A stretch of DNA of 9,113 nucleotides from Deltaproteobacteria bacterium (lineage in GTDB: Bacteria; Desulfobacterota; Desulfobacteria; Desulfobacterales; Desulfatibacillaceae), in assembly GCA_021815525.1 (NCBI GenBank), contig JAKAGN010000083.1:1-9113 (forward strand), in the 5' to 3' direction. The stretch's first letter is position 1, and each line of letters begins with the position of its first letter. Below, piece after piece: positions 5,009-9,113 of this stretch. Below the pieces are notes generated by a model, which worked only from the letters and a program-made list of their open reading frames with translations, ran no database searches and was not told the DNA's origin. Both the position numbers and the translations under genes were made by a program.

Positions 5009-8000
5009 CTACTTTCCCTTGATGTTGCGGGCCGCCACCCGGAAGCCTATGGCGTCGTCGCGGTCGGTGGGCGCGGAGCTTCCCCGCGCCGCGGCGCGGC
5101 AACTAATCGCGCTCGTTGCCCAGGAGCCGCCCCGGAAGACGCGCTCGTCGCCGGTTTTAGGGCCGGTGGGTTCAAACCCGCCCGGGACAGGGTGGTAGGT
5201 TTCCTCGTACCAGTCGGCGCACCACTCCCACACGTTTCCGTGCATGTCGTAAAGCCCGAAGTTGTTTTGCTCCTTCTGCCCCACCCCTTGGGTCGTTCGG
5301 TAGGAGTTTGCGTCGTACCACGCGTGGCGGTCGAGGTCGTCGTCCGGCGCGAAACCGTAAGGGGTCCCTCCCCATCCGGCGCGGCAGGCGTACTCCCACT
5401 GGGCCTCGGTGGGGAGGAAAAACTCCATGCCGAGCTTCGCGGAAAGCCTCTTGCAAAAAAGGTTCGCGTCGCCCCAGGAGACCCGCTCCACGGGGTGCCT
5501 TGGGGATGAGAAGAAGCTCGGATTTTCGCCCATTACCGCCTGGTACTGGGCCTGGGTCACGGGATGCCGCCCCATCCAGAACTCACTCAGATATACCTGG
5601 TGAACCGGGGACTCGTTTTCCCCCCGCCACGGCTCGCTTGCAGGCGAGCCCATGAAGAAGCTGCCGGCCGGAATCCGGGCCATTCCAATTTCCACGCCCG
5701 GCGCGATTTCAAGCTGCATCACGTCGGGGGTCTTTGCCGGCTCCTCGGCTCCAACATCGCCCGCTTCGGGAAGCCCCGCGTCCGCGGCAGGGGCCGTGGT
5801 GTTTCCGGAGAGCGCCCTCTGGCCCTCCTCGCTTTTCAGGAAGGCGAAAGCGGGCATAAGCGGCATAGGCGCGGGCTGCGCAGCCGGGCGCTGTGCCTCG
5901 GCAGCCGTGGCCACGGCGGCCCTCCTTGCCACGGACTCCGCTTCCTCGATGAAAACGGCCTTGGAGGAGTCCGCCTTCTTCTTGCCGGAAGCGGCCAGGA
6001 GCACCCCCAGGGCCGCCAGAAAGACGAGAATCAGCATGGCCGCGGCCGAGCCGCCCAGCCCGGGCCAGGGAAGCGCCGCCACCCAGTCGTAGAGGCGGGG
6101 AAGCCCATGCTGGGGGGCGAACCAGCCGGGAAAGCCCTGGTGCGCCAGGTAAAACCTGGACGCGCCCATGGCAAGCGCCCCGAAAAGGCCGAAGCCGACG
6201 AGCTTCGAGATGGCCAGGGCGGGGTGCAGGGCCACTTTCCCCGAGATTGGATAGACTGCGGTTTCGGGCCTGTTGTTACTGGAAACCACGAGGGAGGCCT
6301 CGATCCGGCCCAGGGGAATGAGGGAGCCGTGAAAGAAAAGGGAAACCTTTCCCGCGCCCTCGAAGACCGGAGGGCTCACGAAGAGCCCCGGGCAGGGCGG
6401 CTCGATCCGGATGGCGCCGGCGGAGACGCCCACGCCCTCCTCGGAAAGGCCGATCTCGATGCTTCCCTCCCGGCCCGGGCGGAGCTTGCCCAGGTCCGGC
6501 GGATCCGGCGAAACGGCGATCCGCGGCACGCCCACCGTCACGCTGACGGGAATGGTTCCCTCGCCTGGCTCGCCGTTCGATTCGAAAACCACGGCCGTGC
6601 GGAAGCTCACGCCCTCCTTGCCCCGGAAAGATGGACCGTGGGCGGTGAGGGTGACGACGGCCTCCCGGTCCACCACCCGCGAGGAAAGGGTCAGGCCGGG
6701 GTTTTCGGGCGCAAGCTTGAGGGTCCCGGAAAGCCGGCCGCGCCCGGTGTTCACGATCTCGATCTTACGCGACAGGAAACCGTTGTTGGGAACCGGGTCG
6801 AAGACGATGGCGTCCGGCGTAACGCGCGGCAGAGGCCTCGCTATGGAAAAGGACACGGGGAGCGTTATCCTGGGCCTGTCCGAGTTGGTGGAAAGAACGA
6901 TCTCGGTCTCGTAGCGCTCGCCCTCTGAAAGCCGGGTGGGATCAAGCGTCAGGACGAAGGCCGCCTCGTTTTCCAAAAAGATCATGCGGTCCAGGGAAAG
7001 GCCGGCGATGTCCCGGCTGAAGCCTAGATCCCCTGAAAGCAAGCCAACCCCGCCGTTTTTGACGCGTATTTCCCGCGTGACGATCTCGTCGTTGGGGATT
7101 TCTCCCAGGTTGAGCTCGTCGTGGGACAGGATGAGGGTGGGCGGCACCTGCCGGAACTTGAGCTGCCAGGTGAGGCGCTCGGGGCGTCCGTTCCCGGAAA
7201 GGACGAGGCGAGCGGAGTAGGAGCGGCCGATCTCGAGGCGGCTCGTGTCGAGCGACAGGCGGATTACCGTGCTCCGCCCCCGGAAAGCCTCCGTCAACAG
7301 CGAGAGGCCCGGCGGCGCCTCGGCGTCCTCGTCGAGGGCCGCCCTCCCGGTCAGGTAGCCCCGGCCGGGGTTCGACACCTCGAAGGATAGCTCGCGCGTC
7401 TCGTCGTTGGGAACGCCTCCCAGGTCCAGCTCCCGGGGCGAGAGCGCCATGGCGGGCCTTTCCACCGGTATGCCCATGGACTGGATGAAGGTTTCCAGGC
7501 CCTCCTCCCAGTCGGCGGCCTCGAACTCGGTCTTCGTACGCTTCTGAATGTCCACGAGATCGCGGCGGTGGAGGCCGGAGTAAAACCAGGAGTTGTGGAG
7601 GCCCTCGTAGAAGGTGCGGAGGGTGTCCTCGCGGAAGGCCGCATCGTCGGAGGCCGCCACGAACTCGAGGAGGGTGTGGATGCGGCGTTCGCGGCCCCCC
7701 GCGTCGTGGACGCTGGTGTGGGGCAGCGTACCCATCTCGATGACGGTGACGTTCAAGCGGGAAAGGAGCCCGCTCACCCAGGTCTCCGCCTCGGCCTCGG
7801 AAAGAAGCCCGTCGCTGGAAAGCCGCCGCACGGCGGAGGACGCGAGCTGCGCCGCCACCGTTCGGCCCCGGTACTCGGAAAACTCGGCCTCGATGCTTTT
7901 TTCCGCCTTGTCCCGGGGGCGCTCCACGGAAAACTCCGGCCGCCTGCCGTCCAGGCCCTCGCGGGCGAGGCGGGCGATCAGTTCCTCGTAGCCCTCGCGG

Positions 8001-8794
8001 TCTATGCCGTGGCGCTCCGCGATGCGGAAGACGGCCACGTACTCGTCGGCGGAGAGCATACCGTCGTCCCGCACGGCGTCGAAAAGCCGGCGCAGTATGT
8101 CCCGCCGGCGCTCCTCCTCCCGGGCGGCGGCCACGGAAGCCGCGTACTCGGAAAGGGCCGACTGGTCGCGGCAGCTTTTCCACGCGCGGTCCACGTGGCC
8201 CTCGGCCCTAAGGCGCAGGCCCAGCTCCTGGAGGTCCCGGCGCGGATTCTGCTCGAACTGGGAGACCTGCCGGTCAAGCCTCCGCACAAGCTCCGCCATG
8301 ACGGAAAGCGTGACCTCCCCTTCCCCGAGGCCGAAGAGATCGAAGAGGGAGATTTTTCCGTCGGCGTAGGCGGCCATGCGCTCCCGGTCGAAACGCTCGG
8401 GGAGCTTTTTGGATGGTCTCGGGGCCGCCCCGGCGGACGATTCGGCGGACGGCTGGGCCGCGGAATCCGGCGCGGCGGAAGACAAAGATGCAGATGGCTG
8501 AGCGGGCCGGAATGGCCGGGTCTCCGTAGCACCCTGGGTGGCCAGGGTGGTTTCGCCGCCAGAGGCAGCCTGAGCCTGAAACGACAGCGTCGTTTCTCCG
8601 GCGTCCGCAGCCGGGCCCGATGAGGCGAGGGTGGTTTCGCCGCCTCCGGCCGCTGGCGCGGCCAGGGTGGTTTCGGCGTCGGCCGCGCCGGAAGCCGCAA
8701 GGGTGGTCTCGCCGCCCGATCCTGGCGTCGTCTCGTCAGCCTCTCCGGTTTCCTTTCCGCCGTCCTTTTTCCGGTCGTTCGCGTCTTGTTCCAT
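5009..8794 (-). CDS. Multidomain membrane scaffold/sensor: ETTL repeats, TerB-like, Ig/ASH repeats, 2 TM, SUMF domain
   Basis: A 1261-residue protein. Residues 1-125 are disordered, rich in Ala/Ser/Gly/Pro, with five ETTL motifs. Residues 132-285 are helical; 230-281 (RDILRRLFDAVRDDGMLSAD onward) resembles a TerB-like fold, and a related DGLLSEAEAETW stretch is at 328-339. Residues 447-854 form four beta-sandwich repeats of about 100 residues of Ig/ASH type. They open with LSPRELDLG, LSHDELNLG, VTPDAIVFD and VSPDPPDLG. Two membrane helices (about 860-884 and 913-936) are followed by GKKK and a low-complexity linker. Residues 1030-1256 are a SUMF domain: MARIPAGSFFMGSP (1038-1051), FFLPTEAQWEYACRAG (1125-1140), NNFGLYDMHGNVWEWCADW (1177-1195), RVFRGGSW (1218-1225), IGFRVA (1249-1254). 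Only the second FGE catalytic cysteine position is retained (Cys1232; Thr1227 at the first). With no signal peptide and a basic patch after helix 2, both ends are probably cytoplasmic. The start has only a weak ribosome site. The role is inferred to be signalling or scaffolding. Confidence 0.85.
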   Translation of the reverse strand: MEQDANDRKKDGGKETGEADETTPGSGGETTLAASGAADAETTLAAPAAGGGETTLASSGPAADAGETTLSFQAQAASGGETTLATQGATETRPFRPAQPSASLSSAAPDSAAQPSAESSAGAAPRPSKKLPERFDRERMAAYADGKISLFDLFGLGEGEVTLSVMAELVRRLDRQVSQFEQNPRRDLQELGLRLRAEGHVDRAWKSCRDQSALSEYAASVAAAREEERRRDILRRLFDAVRDDGMLSADEYVAVFRIAERHGIDREGYEELIARLAREGLDGRRPEFSVERPRDKAEKSIEAEFSEYRGRTVAAQLASSAVRRLSSDGLLSEAEAETWVSGLLSRLNVTVIEMGTLPHTSVHDAGGRERRIHTLLEFVAASDDAAFREDTLRTFYEGLHNSWFYSGLHRRDLVDIQKRTKTEFEAADWEEGLETFIQSMGIPVERPAMALSPRELDLGGVPNDETRELSFEVSNPGRGYLTGRAALDEDAEAPPGLSLLTEAFRGRSTVIRLSLDTSRLEIGRSYSARLVLSGNGRPERLTWQLKFRQVPPTLILSHDELNLGEIPNDEIVTREIRVKNGGVGLLSGDLGFSRDIAGLSLDRMIFLENEAAFVLTLDPTRLSEGERYETEIVLSTNSDRPRITLPVSFSIARPLPRVTPDAIVFDPVPNNGFLSRKIEIVNTGRGRLSGTLKLAPENPGLTLSSRVVDREAVVTLTAHGPSFRGKEGVSFRTAVVFESNGEPGEGTIPVSVTVGVPRIAVSPDPPDLGKLRPGREGSIEIGLSEEGVGVSAGAIRIEPPCPGLFVSPPVFEGAGKVSLFFHGSLIPLGRIEASLVVSSNNRPETAVYPISGKVALHPALAISKLVGFGLFGALAMGASRFYLAHQGFPGWFAPQHGLPRLYDWVAALPWPGLGGSAAAMLILVFLAALGVLLAASGKKKADSSKAVFIEEAESVARRAAVATAAEAQRPAAQPAPMPLMPAFAFLKSEEGQRALSGNTTAPAADAGLPEAGDVGAEEPAKTPDVMQLEIAPGVEIGMARIPAGSFFMGSPASEPWRGENESPVHQVYLSEFWMGRHPVTQAQYQAVMGENPSFFSSPRHPVERVSWGDANLFCKRLSAKLGMEFFLPTEAQWEYACRAGWGGTPYGFAPDDDLDRHAWYDANSYRTTQGVGQKEQNNFGLYDMHGNVWEWCADWYEETYHPVPGGFEPTGPKTGDERVFRGGSWATSAISCRAAARGSSAPTDRDDAIGFRVAARNIKGK
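6233..7456 (-). repeat. Four tandem Ig/ASH-like repeats encoded in the large gene
   Basis: These bases encode residues 447-854, four diverged units with a period of roughly 102-105 residues. Units 1-3 share an opening 'L(S/T)P..(L/V)xxLG.(V/I)PN(D/N)', a middle 'VxNxGxGxLxG', and a closing 'VLSxNxxPExx' element. The fourth has lost most of the middle motif (LSEEGVGVSAG) but keeps VVSSNNRPET. Such repeats resemble the ASH / DUF1573-like beta sandwiches used for protein-protein contact, commonly inside cells. Confidence 0.7.
8516..8734 (-). repeat. ETTL repeat array at the N-terminus of the large protein
   Basis: This encodes residues 21-93, with five copies of ETTL (usually GETTLA or DAETTLA) at 29-32, 41-44, 53-56, 67-70 and 81-84. 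A degenerate ETTP (21-24) and ETRP (91-94) flank them. Spacing is 12-14 residues and the spacers are Ala/Gly/Ser-rich. At DNA level, GGTGGTTTCGCCGCC on the + strand recurs exactly at 8546 and 8630, and with changes at 8666 and 8702. Motifs of the ETT type are phosphorylated in GarA/OdhI-like proteins and then bound by FHA domains, so a phospho-acceptor array is a reasonable inference. Confidence 0.75.
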
Positions 8795-8909
8795 GATCCC
8801 GCGTTCCGCTCCAGGGCATTTCCAGGGTTAAGCAAGGTCTCCGGGTCGACCCGCGCATTCACACTAATCGAAATCGCTCCGGAAATAAAGGGGATAAGGA
8901 GGCTTGGGC
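8795..8909 (-). promoter_or_regulatory. 115-base gap with a 12-bp palindrome
   Basis: The gap lies between the partial SUMF gene and the large gene. It contains the perfect palindrome CGGGTCGACCCG (8842-8853), located 47 bases before the ATG, which could be an operator. No convincing -35/-10 pair or terminator with a T-run is visible. The ribosome site for the large gene is weak: a GGAG lies too far from the ATG at 8794. Whether the two genes are co-transcribed is undecided. Confidence 0.3.
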
Positions 8910-9113
8910 TCAGTACACGATATCGGCCACCACCCGGAAGCCAAGGTTCGATTCCGAGTAGTCCGCCGGGAGCCCGAAGCGCAGCGCCGAACGCAGCATG
9001 GACGCCTCGAAGCACCAGGATCCCCCGCGGCTCACGTGGCCCGAACCGGCATCGGGACCTGGGCCCGGAGGGTCATTTTCGGGGGGGGAGGAGGCGTAGT
9101 ATCCCACGTCGTA
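8910..9113 (-). CDS. SUMF/FGE-like domain protein, C-terminal end only
   Basis: The frame runs off the right edge of the window; a GTG at 9107 is internal, because the frame continues upstream as Tyr-Asp. The 67 visible residues are the typical C-terminus of a SUMF domain: YDVGYYASSPPEN, then a Pro/Gly-rich turn, HVSRGGSWCFEASMLRSALR, and LGFRVVADIVY at the end. Relative to genuine formylglycine-generating enzymes, whose copper-binding cysteines sit at positions +3 and +8 after the RGGS serine, this protein has Phe and Leu there and a lone Cys at +2. It therefore appears non-catalytic. It is the first of three SUMF genes in the same orientation. Its N-terminal architecture lies outside the window. 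Confidence 0.85.
   Translation of the reverse strand, partial: YDVGYYASSPPENDPPGPGPDAGSGHVSRGGSWCFEASMLRSALRFGLPADYSESNLGFRVVADIVY

Noticed and set aside
3665..5509. A 614-codon open frame on the + strand antisense to the two SUMF genes
   Set aside because: It lies opposite well-supported SUMF coding sequence and has the Gly/Arg/His/Pro-rich composition expected of an antisense shadow in GC-rich DNA, with no recognisable motif.
3563..8794. Annotation of the SUMF proteins as active formylglycine-generating (sulfatase-activating) enzymes
   Set aside because: The first catalytic cysteine is Gly or Thr in the two full-length proteins, and no sulfatase is nearby.
3563..9113. Diversity-generating retroelement variable regions at the C-termini of the SUMF genes
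   Set aside because: SUMF-type folds are known retroelement targets. However, the three C-terminal segments are not near-identical to each other, show no AAC/NNY-type variable codons, and no template repeat or reverse transcriptase is visible here. Flanking sequence would be needed to reopen this.

Overview
The window is GC-rich DNA, apart from one AT-rich stretch near 1555-1665. Gene content suggests a Gram-negative bacterium with elaborate signalling. A Desulfobacterota (former Deltaproteobacteria) or similar genome would fit: a membrane diguanylate cyclase, clustered SUMF/FGE-like proteins, and an HMG-CoA-lyase-like enzyme. This assignment is inferred from gene style only; no rRNA or other taxonomic marker is present.

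Left part (1-1431, + strand): the 3' part, or possibly all, of a lysine-rich then Pro/Ala/Gln-rich basic protein is followed by a membrane diguanylate cyclase with an intact GGDEF site and inhibitory I-site. Between them lie overlapping, mutually exclusive hairpins.

Middle part (1432-2471): a compositionally different island. It holds an AT-rich segment with a candidate sigma-70 promoter, a foldable leader, a YbjN-like gene (1841-2233), and two hairpins in the convergent gap before the next gene.

Right part (2472-9113, all - strand, transcribed right to left): the end of a SUMF-domain gene cut by the window edge; a 1261-residue multidomain membrane protein; a second SUMF protein with about six membrane helices, starting at TTG 15 nt after the large gene; and a DRE-TIM/HMG-CoA-lyase-like enzyme 69 nt further on. 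The 1261-residue protein carries ETTL repeats, a TerB-like helical region, four Ig/ASH-like beta repeats, two membrane helices and a C-terminal SUMF domain.

The most interesting content is the run of three SUMF (formylglycine-generating-enzyme-like) proteins. None keeps the catalytic cysteine pair, so they are probably ligand-binding or scaffold domains rather than sulfatase-activating enzymes. The large member looks like a phospho-threonine-regulated membrane scaffold or sensor, but this is inference. No tRNA, rRNA, CRISPR array, insertion sequence or recombinase was seen.
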